The notes under the pieces are model-generated. The model made no database searches. It was not told where the DNA came from and worked only from the letters and a program-made list of their open reading frames with translations. A stretch of DNA of 64,000 bases from Panacagrimonas sp. (lineage in GTDB: Bacteria; Pseudomonadota; Gammaproteobacteria; Nevskiales; Nevskiaceae). A program made the translations under genes and the position numbers. The DNA lies in the NCBI RefSeq assembly GCF_020697055.1, contig NZ_JAJFBP010000026.1:1-64000 (forward strand). The letters run 5' to 3'. This document shows positions 43,499 to 52,076 of the stretch, in pieces. Every line of letters starts with the position of its first letter. The first letter of the stretch is position 1.

Positions 43499-45085
43499 CT
43501 ACCAGGGATCGATGTAACGGCGATATTTCGGATCCGGCGCGGGGTGCGTCCGCATGCGCAGTCCGTCCACGATCCAGCGTCGCGAATCGGCCGGATCGAT
43601 CACGTCGTCGATCTCGAAGTAGGTCGCGACGTTGGCCGCCTTGCCCTGCTCATACATCTCGGCGACGAGCTCGCGAAAGCGCGCATCGCGTGCCGCCGGA
43701 TCGGCGATGGCATCGAGCTCGCGCCGAAAGCCCAGCTTCACCGCACCTTCCAGGCCCATCGGGCCGAACTCGCCGGTGGGCCATGCGACCGTGAACAGCG
43801 TGCGCTTGAGGTGTCCCCCGAGCATCGCCTGTGCACCGAGGCCGTAGCCCTTGCGCAGCACGATGCCGAACCACGGCACCGTCACGCTCGCGCCGACGAC
43901 GAACATGCGCGCCGCGTGTCGCACGGTGCCGGTCTTCTCCGCGGCGGGGCCCACCATGATCCCGGGCGTATCGCACAGGCTCAGCAGCGGCAGGCGATGC
44001 GCGTCGCACAGCTGCATGAAGCGCGCGGCCTTGTCCGCGGCGGCGCTGTCGATGGCACCGGCGAGCTGCGCGGGATTGTTGGCGAGCACGCCGAGCGGCC
44101 GGCCCTCGACGCGGATCAGCGCGGTGACCAGGTTGGGGGCGAACGCGCGACGAAGTTCCAGCACCGAACCGACGTCGGCGAGCGCATCGATCACCTTGCG
44201 CACGTCGTAGGCGAAGCGGCGGTTCTCGGGAATGGCGTCGCGAAGTCGCTGCGGATCCGGCACCGCGCCGGGTTCGATCGCGCCCTGGAAATACGACAGG
44301 TACTGCTTGGCGACCTTGACCGCCTGCGCTTCGTCGTCGACGACGATGTCGACCACGCCGTTGGGCGCCTGCACCGAGATCGGCCCGACCTCGTCGGGCG
44401 TGAACTGGCCCAGACCGCCGCCTTCGATCATCGCCGGCCCGCCCATGCCGATGTTGGCGTCGCGCGTTGCGATGGTGACGTCGCAGCAACCGAGGAACGC
44501 TGCGTTGCCGGCGAAGCAGCGGCCCGCGGCGATGCCGATCAAAGGCACCTTGCCGCTCAGGCGCGCGAACGCCTGGAACGTTTCCACTTCGAGCCATGAC
44601 GCCATCACGGCGTTGACGTCGACGTCGCCCGGCCGCCCGCCGCCGCCTTCGACGAAGAACACGACCGGCAGGTTCTGCGCCGCCGCGACCTCGATCATGC
44701 GGTCGGTCTTGCGATGGTTCTGAAAGCCCTGCGTGCCGGCGAGCACGCTGTAGTCGTAGCTCATCACCACGCAGCGCGCGCGATCGGGACCGAACGCCGC
44801 GCCGTTGATCTGCCCGATGCCGGCGACGAGGCCGTCGGCCGCGGTGTCGCGCTGCAATTCCTCGATGCTGCGGCGGCTGCGCTGCGCGGCGAGCACCAAC
44901 GCGCCGTATTCGAGAAAGGTTTCGGTGTCGCACAGATCGGCGACGTTCTCGCGCGCGCTGCGCTTGCCGAGCCGGTGGCGTTTGTCGACCGCCTGCGGTC
45001 GCGCTGCGTCGAGCGTGAGCGCGCGCTGGGCTTCGACCGCGGCCAGATCCTCGCGCGGCGGCGGCGCGTCGTCGTGCTGCGTCAT
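43499..45085 (-). CDS. acyl-CoA carboxylase carboxyltransferase subunit
   Basis: A 528-aa protein of the carboxyl_trans (AccD/PccB/MccB) family. The N-terminal crotonase-like half includes YDYSVLAGTQGFQNHRKTDR and FFVEGGGGRPGD, and FAGNAAFLGCCDV shapes the CoA pocket. The C-terminal half includes LCDTPGIMVGPAAEKTG and RKGYGLGAQAMLGG. It transfers carboxyl from carboxybiotin to an acyl-CoA. No biotin carboxylase or carrier gene is next to it, so the partner must be elsewhere. It overlaps the DUF2505-like gene by 4 bp. Confidence 0.9.
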   Translation of the reverse strand: MTQHDDAPPPREDLAAVEAQRALTLDAARPQAVDKRHRLGKRSARENVADLCDTETFLEYGALVLAAQRSRRSIEELQRDTAADGLVAGIGQINGAAFGPDRARCVVMSYDYSVLAGTQGFQNHRKTDRMIEVAAAQNLPVVFFVEGGGGRPGDVDVNAVMASWLEVETFQAFARLSGKVPLIGIAAGRCFAGNAAFLGCCDVTIATRDANIGMGGPAMIEGGGLGQFTPDEVGPISVQAPNGVVDIVVDDEAQAVKVAKQYLSYFQGAIEPGAVPDPQRLRDAIPENRRFAYDVRKVIDALADVGSVLELRRAFAPNLVTALIRVEGRPLGVLANNPAQLAGAIDSAAADKAARFMQLCDAHRLPLLSLCDTPGIMVGPAAEKTGTVRHAARMFVVGASVTVPWFGIVLRKGYGLGAQAMLGGHLKRTLFTVAWPTGEFGPMGLEGAVKLGFRRELDAIADPAARDARFRELVAEMYEQGKAANVATYFEIDDVIDPADSRRWIVDGLRMRTHPAPDPKYRRYIDPW

Positions 45086-45570
45086 GCCGAGAGCAGCTTC
45101 TGCGACACCGACTGGTCCTTCGCCGCTTTCTGCCGGATGCTCTCCATCAGCAGCTTCTCCAGCTTGCCGCCGATCAACGGCACCGCACACCTCACCGTCC
45201 AGCGGATCGTGTTGAGCGTGCCGCCGTCGCGCGCTTCCATCCTGAGTTCGCCCTGAACCTTCACCGGTGCGCCCTTGGGCTCGAACTGGATGCGTCCGAC
45301 CTTGCGCTCCAGATCCCACTCGACCGTCTGCACGACGTGCGTGCGCTCCGGCATGAACCGCCGCGCGAAGTCGGGCACGTCGGTCTCGGCCTTGTCCGAG
45401 TAGGCGATGCGCAAGCGCGCCCGTCCGTTCTCGATGCGCTGCTCGAGCACCTCGATGTCCTGGCGTCCGAGCTCGACGTACTTGCGCCTGAGGAAATCCG
45501 GATCGGTGTACTTGGCCAGCACGACGTCCGGAGTCTGCGTGAAGCGCCGGGTGTCGGTGAAGGTCTGCAT
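45082..45570 (-). CDS. DUF2505-like (SRPBCC-fold) protein
   Basis: A 162-aa protein with the START/SRPBCC look: a DVVLAKYTDPDFLRRKYVEL entry helix, beta strands VQTVEWDLERKVGRIQFEP, and a long last helix GKLEKLLMESIRQKAAKDQS. It may bind a hydrophobic ligand. It is cotranscribed with the carboxyltransferase (ATGA overlap). Function unknown. Confidence 0.75.
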   Translation of the reverse strand: MQTFTDTRRFTQTPDVVLAKYTDPDFLRRKYVELGRQDIEVLEQRIENGRARLRIAYSDKAETDVPDFARRFMPERTHVVQTVEWDLERKVGRIQFEPKGAPVKVQGELRMEARDGGTLNTIRWTVRCAVPLIGGKLEKLLMESIRQKAAKDQSVSQKLLSA

Positions 45571-45581
45571 GTATTCCGGTT

Positions 45582-46517
45582 CTAGCTGCGCCGATCGCGC
45601 GCAACCTCGATCGGACGCAGACCGTAGGCGGCCTTGAACGCGCGCGAGAAATGCGAGGGATCGGCGAAGCCATGCTCGTAGGCGATGTCGGTCACGCGAT
45701 GTGCGCCGTCACGCGAAAGAGCCGCATGGCTGGCAGACAGGCGCTGCATCCACACCCACCGCATCGGCGTGGTGCCTTCCGCGGCAAACAGGCGGTTCAG
45801 GGTCCTCACCGAGATGCCGTGCCGCTCCGCGACGCGCACGGTGTCGAGCGCACGATTGCCCAGGTGCGACATCACGTAGGCCTTGATGGTGTCGAGCAGC
45901 GGTGCAGCGGCGCCGTCGCGATCGACCGTTCCGGCGAGCTCGCACTCGATCGCCGCCGCCACCGCATCCACCAGGCAGTCGCCGATCCGTTCGCCGGCGA
46001 CAGGAAGATCATCGATCTCGAGGTCCATCGCCTCGCGCACCAGGCGCGCGGCCAGGCGGCCCACCGGGGTGCGCAGTCCGAAGCCCACCGCCGTGTAGCG
46101 CTGCGCCTGCGGCAGGCGCATCTCCAGCTCCTGTCGCGGCACCTTGAGCAGCAGGATGTCGGAATCGAGCAGGTACGAGAACGGCCGGCCGGTGTCGTAC
46201 AGCGCGAGTTCGTCCGGCTGCTGTTCGACTTCGCGCCCGCCCTGGCCCAGCCGCGCGGTCCCGCTCAGCTTCAGGCTCAGCAGGTATTCGTCGTGCGGCG
46301 CGCGCCGGACGTTTTCGTTGGTGCGGGTCCACAGGTGCCGCGGCGCGGCCAGCCGGCTGACCTGGTAGGTGCCGAGCGGATGGGTGCTGAACGTCGCCGG
46401 GAACGCGTGCACGCGATCGAGCCGGCTCTCGGCCGGCACGAAATGCCGGCAGATCACGTCATGCCAGTAACCGAACTGGGACCGCTCCGCGACGTCCGCT
46501 GTCTGGTAGATCCTCAT
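45582..46517 (-). CDS. AraC family regulator with AraC_binding_2-type sensor
   Basis: A 311-aa protein. The N-terminal FGYWHDVICRHFVPAES and ENVRRAPHDEYLLSLKLSG patterns are of the FeaR/XylS-like AraC-binding_2 domain. The C-terminal HTH region is LDTVRVAERHGISVRTLNRL and VTDIAYEHGFADPSHFSRAF. ATG at 46517 is chosen over the GTG at 46529. The 5' end overlaps the amidase 3' end by about 59 bp on the same strand. It may control the nitrile/aldoxime genes upstream or the acyl-CoA carboxylase genes downstream. Confidence 0.88.
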   Translation of the reverse strand: MRIYQTADVAERSQFGYWHDVICRHFVPAESRLDRVHAFPATFSTHPLGTYQVSRLAAPRHLWTRTNENVRRAPHDEYLLSLKLSGTARLGQGGREVEQQPDELALYDTGRPFSYLLDSDILLLKVPRQELEMRLPQAQRYTAVGFGLRTPVGRLAARLVREAMDLEIDDLPVAGERIGDCLVDAVAAAIECELAGTVDRDGAAAPLLDTIKAYVMSHLGNRALDTVRVAERHGISVRTLNRLFAAEGTTPMRWVWMQRLSASHAALSRDGAHRVTDIAYEHGFADPSHFSRAFKAAYGLRPIEVARDRRS

Positions 46518-48009
46518 GTCCGTCACCACTTTGCCCGACTCCTGCTATTGAGCAAGAAGCCTGCACCGGACTCAAGTGCGGACGGGCCCGCGCGGTGATC
46601 ATCGCGGGGACGCGCGAATGGAAGTCCGTGACGCCCTGGTACGACGCTGCCATGCGGAACAGCGAGGCCTCCTCGAACGGACGGCCGATCAGCTGCATGC
46701 CGATGGGCATGCCGTCCGCATCGAAGCCGCAGGGCACGCTCATCGCCGGCAGGCCGGTGAGGCTCGCCACGCCGGTGAACTGCATGATCGCCGACAGCAT
46801 GCTTTCCTCGACGCCGTTTTCGATGCACACGGTCGTCGCACCCACCGGCGTGGCGGTGAACGGCAGGGTTGGGCACACGAACGCGTCCACCTTTCGGAAC
46901 GCCGCCAGGAATTGCTCGCGCAGCAGCGCGCGGTAGCGCTGCGCCTGCAGGTAGTGCGTGGCCAGCATCAGCTCGCCCACCTCGAGCAGCGCGCGAACGT
47001 CTGCGCCGTAGTCCTGGGGGCGCTCGCGCAGCCAGTGCTGGTGGTAGGTACTTGGCTCGGCGGATTCGATCGTGAGCTGGGCCGAAATGTTGCCGTGGAT
47101 GTGCTCGATCGGAATCTCGATGACGTCCGCACCGAGCGTGTCGAACACGTCGAGCGCGCGGCGCACCGCTGCCTCCACCGCAGGCTGCAGGTGATGGAAG
47201 AAATATCCCGGAATCACGCCGATGCGAAGGCCGCAGATCGAGTCCCGCAGCGAGGGCCCGCAGCCCTGACTGCGTTGCCGGGCGCTGGTCGGGTCGCGCG
47301 GATCGTGTCCGGCCACGACGTCGAAGAGGATCGCGCAGTCCTCGGCGGTGCGCGCCATGGGCCCGGCGGTATCCATGCTCCAGGCCAGCGGCACGATGCC
47401 GTGATTGCTGACGCGCCCGTACGTCGGGCGGATGCCGGTGATGCCGTTGATCGCGCTCGGCAGGCGGATCGAGCCGCCCGTGTCGGTGCCCATCGCGCCG
47501 AAGCACATGCGGGCGGCGACGGCCACGCCGCTGCCGCCGCTCGATCCGCCGGGAAAGCGATCGGGATTCCAGGGATTGCGAACCGTGCCGTAGTGCGGAT
47601 TGTCAGACGTCCCGCCCCAGGCGAACTCGTGCAGGTTGAGCTTGCCCAATACGATCGCGCCGGCCGCGCGCAGCCGCGCAGTCACGGTCGCGTCCTCTTC
47701 GGGAATCCAGTCCGCGAGGATGCGGCTGCCGGCGGTCGTGCGGACGCCGCGTGTGGCGATGTTGTCCTTCAGCGCGATCGGCACCCCGTGCAGCGGCCCG
47801 ACTCGCGCACCTGCACGCTGCGCCTTCTCCGCGACCTGCGCCTGCGCCAGCGCCTCGTCGGCACAGACCGTGATCCATGCACGCAGCGTGACGTCGTGCG
47901 CTTCGATTCGCTCCAGGCAACGCCGCACCAGTTCGGTGGGCGACACGCGGCGTTCGCGAACGGCCGCGGCGGCTTCGGCCAGGGTCATGTCGAGCAATTC
48001 GTCACTCAT
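46459..48009 (-). CDS. amidase (amidase-signature family) of the nitrile pathway
   Basis: A 516-aa hydrolase with the Ser-cisSer-Lys triad: ALKDNIATRGVRT (Lys), GGSSGGSGVAVAA (cis-Ser) and GTDTGGSIRLPSA (nucleophile Ser). It hydrolyses the amide made by nitrile hydratase to acid and ammonia, by operon logic. Start ATG 48009 (48021 is also in frame) overlaps the small GatC-like gene. The C-terminal tail of about 35-40 residues beyond the usual end (Gly/Ser/Arg-rich, ending VPVRLLA) overlaps the AraC gene and looks like read-on after loss of an original stop. Confidence 0.92.
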   Translation of the reverse strand: MSDELLDMTLAEAAAAVRERRVSPTELVRRCLERIEAHDVTLRAWITVCADEALAQAQVAEKAQRAGARVGPLHGVPIALKDNIATRGVRTTAGSRILADWIPEEDATVTARLRAAGAIVLGKLNLHEFAWGGTSDNPHYGTVRNPWNPDRFPGGSSGGSGVAVAARMCFGAMGTDTGGSIRLPSAINGITGIRPTYGRVSNHGIVPLAWSMDTAGPMARTAEDCAILFDVVAGHDPRDPTSARQRSQGCGPSLRDSICGLRIGVIPGYFFHHLQPAVEAAVRRALDVFDTLGADVIEIPIEHIHGNISAQLTIESAEPSTYHQHWLRERPQDYGADVRALLEVGELMLATHYLQAQRYRALLREQFLAAFRKVDAFVCPTLPFTATPVGATTVCIENGVEESMLSAIMQFTGVASLTGLPAMSVPCGFDADGMPIGMQLIGRPFEEASLFRMAASYQGVTDFHSRVPAMITARARPHLSPVQASCSIAGVGQSGDGHEDLPDSGRRGAVPVRLLA

Positions 48010-48190
48010 GGTCGTCTCCATGAACGGGCACGGTGACCGGCACGAGATGACGCCGCGACAGGTCGCTCATCTTGCGGTTGAGTTCCACGCAGCCCGGCCA
48101 CCACTCGCCGAGGATCCGACCCACGATCACGAGCCGCTCATCCGGAAGTCGCAGGTCGGCCGCCTTCGCCAGCGCCGCGACGTCATTCAT
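48002..48190 (-). CDS. small GatC/AtzG-like protein between nitrile hydratase beta and amidase
   Basis: A 62-aa protein: DVAALAKAADLRLPDERLVI, then VGRILGEWWPGCVELNRKMS and VPVTVPVHGDD. The arrangement (a hydrophobic helix after a LxLPxER segment and a short C-terminal tail) recalls GatC/AtzG small subunits that bind amidases. Overlaps of about 8 bp with both neighbours support translation. An accessory role for the amidase or for nitrile hydratase maturation is inferred. Confidence 0.65.
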   Translation of the reverse strand: MNDVAALAKAADLRLPDERLVIVGRILGEWWPGCVELNRKMSDLSRRHLVPVTVPVHGDDHE

Positions 48191-48821
48191 CGGCTTTCTC
48201 CAGGTAGCCTTCCCAGAGATCGACGACCACGGCGGAGACTTCCGCGGTCTCGCCCCACAGATCGCGCGCGTCGAACGACACGTGGTACGTGGGTTGTCGG
48301 CGCGCCTCGCGCCCGTGTCCCGCGGCGTCGGGGAACGGCCACTCCACGCTCGTGCGATGCACGATCGTGCCGCGCTTGCCCCGCACGTACTTGGGCATGC
48401 GCGTGTGCCCGCGAACGAACTCGCGCGTCACGACGACTTCGTCGCCCACCTCGAAATGGGGGCGCGGTGATCCGGCGGCGCGTCCTTCGGTCTGCGGTCG
48501 CGCCAGCGGGAACGCGCCGCCGGCCAGCTCCTCGAGTTCCGCCTGCGTCAGCACGCCCTTCTCCACGTACAGCGAGGCGGTGCCGACGACGATGCGGTCG
48601 TAGTACGGCGCGGCGAGGTACTGGCGCGGCTCCATGCGCTCGATCGCATGGCGCAGCTCGTCGACGTTGAAGGTCCTGAGGCGATCGGCGCCGAGGAACA
48701 GCAGGCCGTACGCCAGGTGCTCCCAGGGTTCGTGGAACACCGGCTTGTAGGTGAGCGAATTGATCCGGTGCGGCACGGTGCCGAATCCGTTGGTGCCGCC
48801 GAGGTCGTGAATTCCGTCCAT
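48183..48821 (-). CDS. nthB: nitrile hydratase beta subunit
   Basis: A 212-aa protein with the classical start MDGIHDLGGTNGFGTV and HEPWEHLAYGL, and the C-terminal SH3-like barrel FEVGDEVVVTREFVRGHTRM, PKYVRGKRGTIVHR and VSFDARDLWGE. It forms a heterodimer with the alpha subunit that holds the metal site, and hydrates nitriles to amides. It lies 20 bp after nthA on the same strand. Confidence 0.95.
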   Translation of the reverse strand: MDGIHDLGGTNGFGTVPHRINSLTYKPVFHEPWEHLAYGLLFLGADRLRTFNVDELRHAIERMEPRQYLAAPYYDRIVVGTASLYVEKGVLTQAELEELAGGAFPLARPQTEGRAAGSPRPHFEVGDEVVVTREFVRGHTRMPKYVRGKRGTIVHRTSVEWPFPDAAGHGREARRQPTYHVSFDARDLWGETAEVSAVVVDLWEGYLEKADE

Positions 48822-48840
48822 CGGGATCTCCTGCGGCGGT

Positions 48841-49440
48841 TCAGGTCGGCACGATCGGCCGCGCCACGCCGATCAGCACGTCCTTGGTGACGATCGAAGC
48901 GAGCTTTTCCTCGCTCCAGCCCTCGGTGGCCGCCGGACGGAACGGCAGCACCATGAAGCGCGTCTCGGCCGTCGTGTCCCAGACCTTGATCGCCACGCTC
49001 TCGGGCAGGTCCAGGCCCATCTCGCGCAGCACCGTGCGCGCTTCGCGCACCACGCGCGAGCGGTACTCGAAGCTCTTGTACCAGTCCGGCGGCAGGCCCA
49101 GCACCGGCCACGCCGTGCACGAGCACAGCGTGCAGACGATGACGTTCTGCAGCGTCGGCGTGTTCTCGAGCGCGACGATGTACTCGCCCTGTGGTCCGGT
49201 GTAGCCGAACTGCTCGCACGCCGCGGTGCCGTCGCGCAGCAGCAGTTCGCGGTACGCCGGATCCACCCAGGCTCGCGCGACCACCCGGGCGCCATTGGCC
49301 GGATCCCAGTCGACTTCCATCAGCTTGGTGAAGTCCTCGATGAAGCCGTCGGGGATCAGCTTCTTGCGATCGAGCGCATCCTTGAGCGCCTGGGCGCGCC
49401 GGGCGATCGGCGCTGCGGTGGGATGACTGTCGTGGGCCAT
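48841..49440 (-). CDS. nthA: nitrile hydratase alpha subunit
   Basis: A 199-aa catalytic subunit. The metal-binding claw is VCTLCSCTAWPVLGLPP; the cysteines that become sulfinic and sulfenic acids are in CTLCSC. The Thr in the second position of this motif is the cobalt-type residue. The rest of the chain follows the iron-type lineage (LPPDWYKSFEYRSRVVREAR, KVWDTTAETRFMVLP, EGWSEEKLASIVTKD). ATG at 49440 gives the normal length. It hydrates nitriles produced by the divergently encoded aldoxime dehydratase. No P47K/CobW-type activator gene is near. Confidence 0.95.
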   Translation of the reverse strand: MAHDSHPTAAPIARRAQALKDALDRKKLIPDGFIEDFTKLMEVDWDPANGARVVARAWVDPAYRELLLRDGTAACEQFGYTGPQGEYIVALENTPTLQNVIVCTLCSCTAWPVLGLPPDWYKSFEYRSRVVREARTVLREMGLDLPESVAIKVWDTTAETRFMVLPFRPAATEGWSEEKLASIVTKDVLIGVARPIVPT

Positions 49441-49499
49441 GTGCCTTCGTCCTGTCGATGCGTGGTTCGACAGTAGGAGCGCGCCACGCGACCCGCTTG

Positions 49500-49576
49500 A
49501 CTGGCCCGGCCAAGCCCACTGGCTCCTGCGTGCCACTGGCCGTCGCAGTCCAGCGCCGTGGCACGCGCAGGCCAGT
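49500..49576. promoter_or_regulatory. repeat-rich divergent promoter region (nitrile hydratase / aldoxime dehydratase)
   Basis: The 190-bp intergenic region holds ACTGGC units at 49500, 49518 and 49535, an inverted GGCCAGT at 49570, and a longer inverted repeat CGTGCCAC (49529-49536) with GTGGCACG (49558-49565). The repeats could be operator sites for a regulator that serves both operons. There is no correctly spaced -24/-12 element. Confidence 0.45.
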
Positions 49577-49630
49577 CGCGCCCGCGTGCGCCGCCTAAGA
49601 TCGTCCCCATTCCCGCTTCAGGAGCCGCCC

Positions 49631-50683
49631 ATGGGCAGAAAGGAACACGTACCGGTGCGGCGCGAACCGCGTTTCGAGCTGTGGAATCTCGCGCTGCCCG
49701 CCGGCGTCACCACGCTGCAGTTCGTACAGTTCGGGGTGCAGGCGCCGACCGTGGACGCGGCGATGGCAGCGGCCGAGGCGCTGCAACCGCTGCTCGATCT
49801 CGGCGAGGCGCCGGACGAGACCAGTCGCGGCCTGTTCGTCGACGAGACCGGCGCGGCGAACATCACCTGGATCGCCTACTGGTTCGATCCCGCGCGCTAC
49901 GAGCGCTGGACCGCGCAGTCGGCGGTGCGCTCGTACTGGTCGAGCCGCGCGTCGTCGGGCGACGTGGGCTGGTGGCGGGAATCCGCGCGCGTGCCCGCGC
50001 AGGCCATCGACACGCTCTACACCACGCACGATCCGCACGCGTTCGAGCAGACGGGCATCGCGCGCCACGGCACGATGGTCGTCTGCAGCCAGCACGACTA
50101 CTGGGGCGCGGTGCGCGATCGACTCCCCGCGCTCGGCGATCCCGAGCTGCAACCCGATCGCGAGACCTATCGCCCCACGACGGTTCCGACGCGCGACCAG
50201 CGCGTGTCGATCACCGCGCCGGCCAACGTGTGCATGGCGCGTCACCACGAGGACTGGCGCAACGCGCCGCAGTTCGGCCACGTCTATCTCGCCGAGGTCG
50301 CCGGCGTGAAGGAGGCCGGTACGCGACACCTGGCGAATCACCCCGAGCTCGGCTGCATCACCTCGCGCGCGATCGAGGGCCAGTCGCCACAGGGCACGCC
50401 GATCGGCCGCGCCGATGCGGTGGCCTGGTTCCTGTCGCTGGACGATCTGCTGAGCTGGGCGCGATCCGATCCGAGCCATCTGGCGATCTACGGCGCCTTC
50501 TTCAAGGCCGCGACGCAGATCAAGGAAGGCCAGGTGTGGGACGTGCCGATGTGGCACGAGGTCTTCGTCGTGCCGCGGGGAGAACTCACGGCCGAGTACG
50601 TCAATTGCCACAACCGCACCGGGTTCCTCACGCTGCTCGACGACCTGATCCCCGCAGGACTGGCGAAGTTCCAGGCCGCGTAA
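49631..50683 (+). CDS. oxd: heme-dependent aldoxime dehydratase
   Basis: A 350-aa protein of the phenylacetaldoxime/aliphatic aldoxime dehydratase family, which dehydrates R-CH=NOH to nitriles using heme b. Family landmarks: ANITWIAYWFDPARYERW, DYWGAVRDRLP, PSHLAIYGAFFKAA (region of the proximal heme His) and MWHEVFVVPRG (distal catalytic His), with EYVNCHNRTGFL near the end. It is divergent to the nitrile hydratase-amidase operon, making a full aldoxime to acid pathway. ATG at 49631 follows CAGGAG. Confidence 0.93.
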   Translation: MGRKEHVPVRREPRFELWNLALPAGVTTLQFVQFGVQAPTVDAAMAAAEALQPLLDLGEAPDETSRGLFVDETGAANITWIAYWFDPARYERWTAQSAVRSYWSSRASSGDVGWWRESARVPAQAIDTLYTTHDPHAFEQTGIARHGTMVVCSQHDYWGAVRDRLPALGDPELQPDRETYRPTTVPTRDQRVSITAPANVCMARHHEDWRNAPQFGHVYLAEVAGVKEAGTRHLANHPELGCITSRAIEGQSPQGTPIGRADAVAWFLSLDDLLSWARSDPSHLAIYGAFFKAATQIKEGQVWDVPMWHEVFVVPRGELTAEYVNCHNRTGFLTLLDDLIPAGLAKFQAA

Positions 50684-50694
50684 CATCCGGCCGC

Positions 50695-51159
50695 GTGACG
50701 GCCGAACGTTCCAGCGAGATCCTCATCGACGCGCTCAACGTCGCGTGGTGGTGCGGGGCACCGCCGTCGCTGCGTTTTTCCGTCGCGTTGCTGGTGGCGC
50801 TGCTGCGTCGTGGCGATCGCGCGCAGCTGTATTTCGACGCCAGCGCCCCGCACCAGCTCTCACACGAGCGCGACGTGTACGAAGACCTGCTCGCGATGAC
50901 CGGTCACGTGGTGCAGGCGCCGAGCCGCACGCCGGCTGACCGCCTGCTGCTGCGCCATGCGCGCGATCGGTCGGCGCTGATCGTGAGCCGCGATCGCTTT
51001 CGCGATCACCGCATCCGCTATCGCCGGATCATCGACGATCCGGCGCGCGTGCTCTCGGGTCATGTGGAGGCCGACACGCTGTGCGTGCCGGGCCTCGATC
51101 TGGTTGCACCGCTGCCGGCGTCGGCGCGGGACGCGGTGGATGCCGTCCGCGGCCGATAG
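50695..51159 (+). CDS. NYN/PIN-like (Zc3h12a-type) nuclease-domain protein
   Basis: A 154-aa protein: EILIDALNVAWWCG carries the first catalytic Asp/Asn, LLRRGDRAQLYFDAS the second strand, and LIVSRDRFRDHRIRYRRI the third Asp-containing element. These are features of NYN/Zc3h12a-like ribonucleases of the PIN-like fold. The GTG at 50695 is used, 11 bp after the aldoxime dehydratase stop, so it is probably cotranscribed. A role in RNA metabolism or regulation is possible; a link to the nitrile pathway is not evident. Confidence 0.7.
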   Translation: MTAERSSEILIDALNVAWWCGAPPSLRFSVALLVALLRRGDRAQLYFDASAPHQLSHERDVYEDLLAMTGHVVQAPSRTPADRLLLRHARDRSALIVSRDRFRDHRIRYRRIIDDPARVLSGHVEADTLCVPGLDLVAPLPASARDAVDAVRGR

Positions 51160-51215
51160 CCGGTGCGGCGGGATGCGCGTCCGCTGACGCGGACGCTTTC
51201 CCGCCCTACCCCGCC

Positions 51216-52076
51216 CTACTTCGCGCGCGAACTCTTGGTGACCGCCGCCGGGATGCCGTTCGGATCGATCAGCTCGTCGTAGAGCTTGAGGTTGTGCGCG
51301 TGCGCGATCTGATGGAGATGAAACGCGTTCTGCATCGCCACGTCGCGACCCTGTGCATCGACGCAGCCGTTGACGGCCTTCTTGGCGAGTTTGAGCGCGA
51401 ACGGCGGCTTGCGCGCGATGCGCGAGGCCATCTCGAGCGCGGCGTCGGCGAGCTGCTCCCGCGGCACGATCTTGTTCACCATCCCCCAGTCCTGCGCCTG
51501 CGCGGCGGTGAACTCGTCGCTGGTGAACAGCATCTCCTTGGCCTTGCGAACGCCGATCTCCCACACGTGCGCGAAGTATTCGACGCCGCCGACGCCGATG
51601 GTCACCGTCATGTCGCTGAAGATCGCATCCTCGCTGGCGATGATGATGTCGCAGGGCCACACCAGCATCAGGCCGCCGGCGATGCACTTGCCCTGCACCG
51701 CCGCGATGGTCGGCTTGGGGATGTTGCGCCAGCGTTCCGAGAAGCCTGTGTAGAGCTCTTCCTCGCGCGCCATCTGCGCCTGTACGCCGCCGCAGCCGAA
51801 CCCGCAGATCGGGAACACCGTGCGGTGCTCGCTCATGTTCTGGGCGTAGTTGGCGCGGTTCTCCAGCAGGTCGTGACCGGCGGAGAAGTGCTTGCCGTTG
51901 GCGGCGAGGATGATCACGCGCACGTTGTCGTCGTGCGCAGCCCGATCGAAGGCCTCGTTGAGCTGATAGAGGACGCGCGTGTCCTGCGAGTTGGCCTGCG
52001 CCGGACGGTTGAGCGTGATCCGGGCGACGTGCTCGGCCGGGGTGTCGTACAGGATGTAGCTCGGCGTATCCGACAT
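51216..52076 (-). CDS. enoyl-CoA hydratase/isomerase family protein
   Basis: A 286-aa crotonase-fold protein. The oxyanion-hole segments are HFSAGHDL and GKCIAGGLMLVWPCD, and the second active-site segment is FSDMTVTIGVGGVEYF. The C-terminal region is longer than usual for EchA. It hydrates or isomerises acyl-CoA, but the catalytic Glu positions are not clear, so hydrolase or dehalogenase-like activities remain possible. It is divergent to the SnoaL-type gene at 52231. Confidence 0.85.
   Translation of the reverse strand: MSDTPSYILYDTPAEHVARITLNRPAQANSQDTRVLYQLNEAFDRAAHDDNVRVIILAANGKHFSAGHDLLENRANYAQNMSEHRTVFPICGFGCGGVQAQMAREEELYTGFSERWRNIPKPTIAAVQGKCIAGGLMLVWPCDIIIASEDAIFSDMTVTIGVGGVEYFAHVWEIGVRKAKEMLFTSDEFTAAQAQDWGMVNKIVPREQLADAALEMASRIARKPPFALKLAKKAVNGCVDAQGRDVAMQNAFHLHQIAHAHNLKLYDELIDPNGIPAAVTKSSRAK

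Noticed and set aside
49529..49576. TGGCACG in the oxd/nthA region as a sigma-54 promoter
   Set aside because: The -12 GC is not at the required 10-bp distance from the GG in either orientation, so it is treated as an inverted repeat only.
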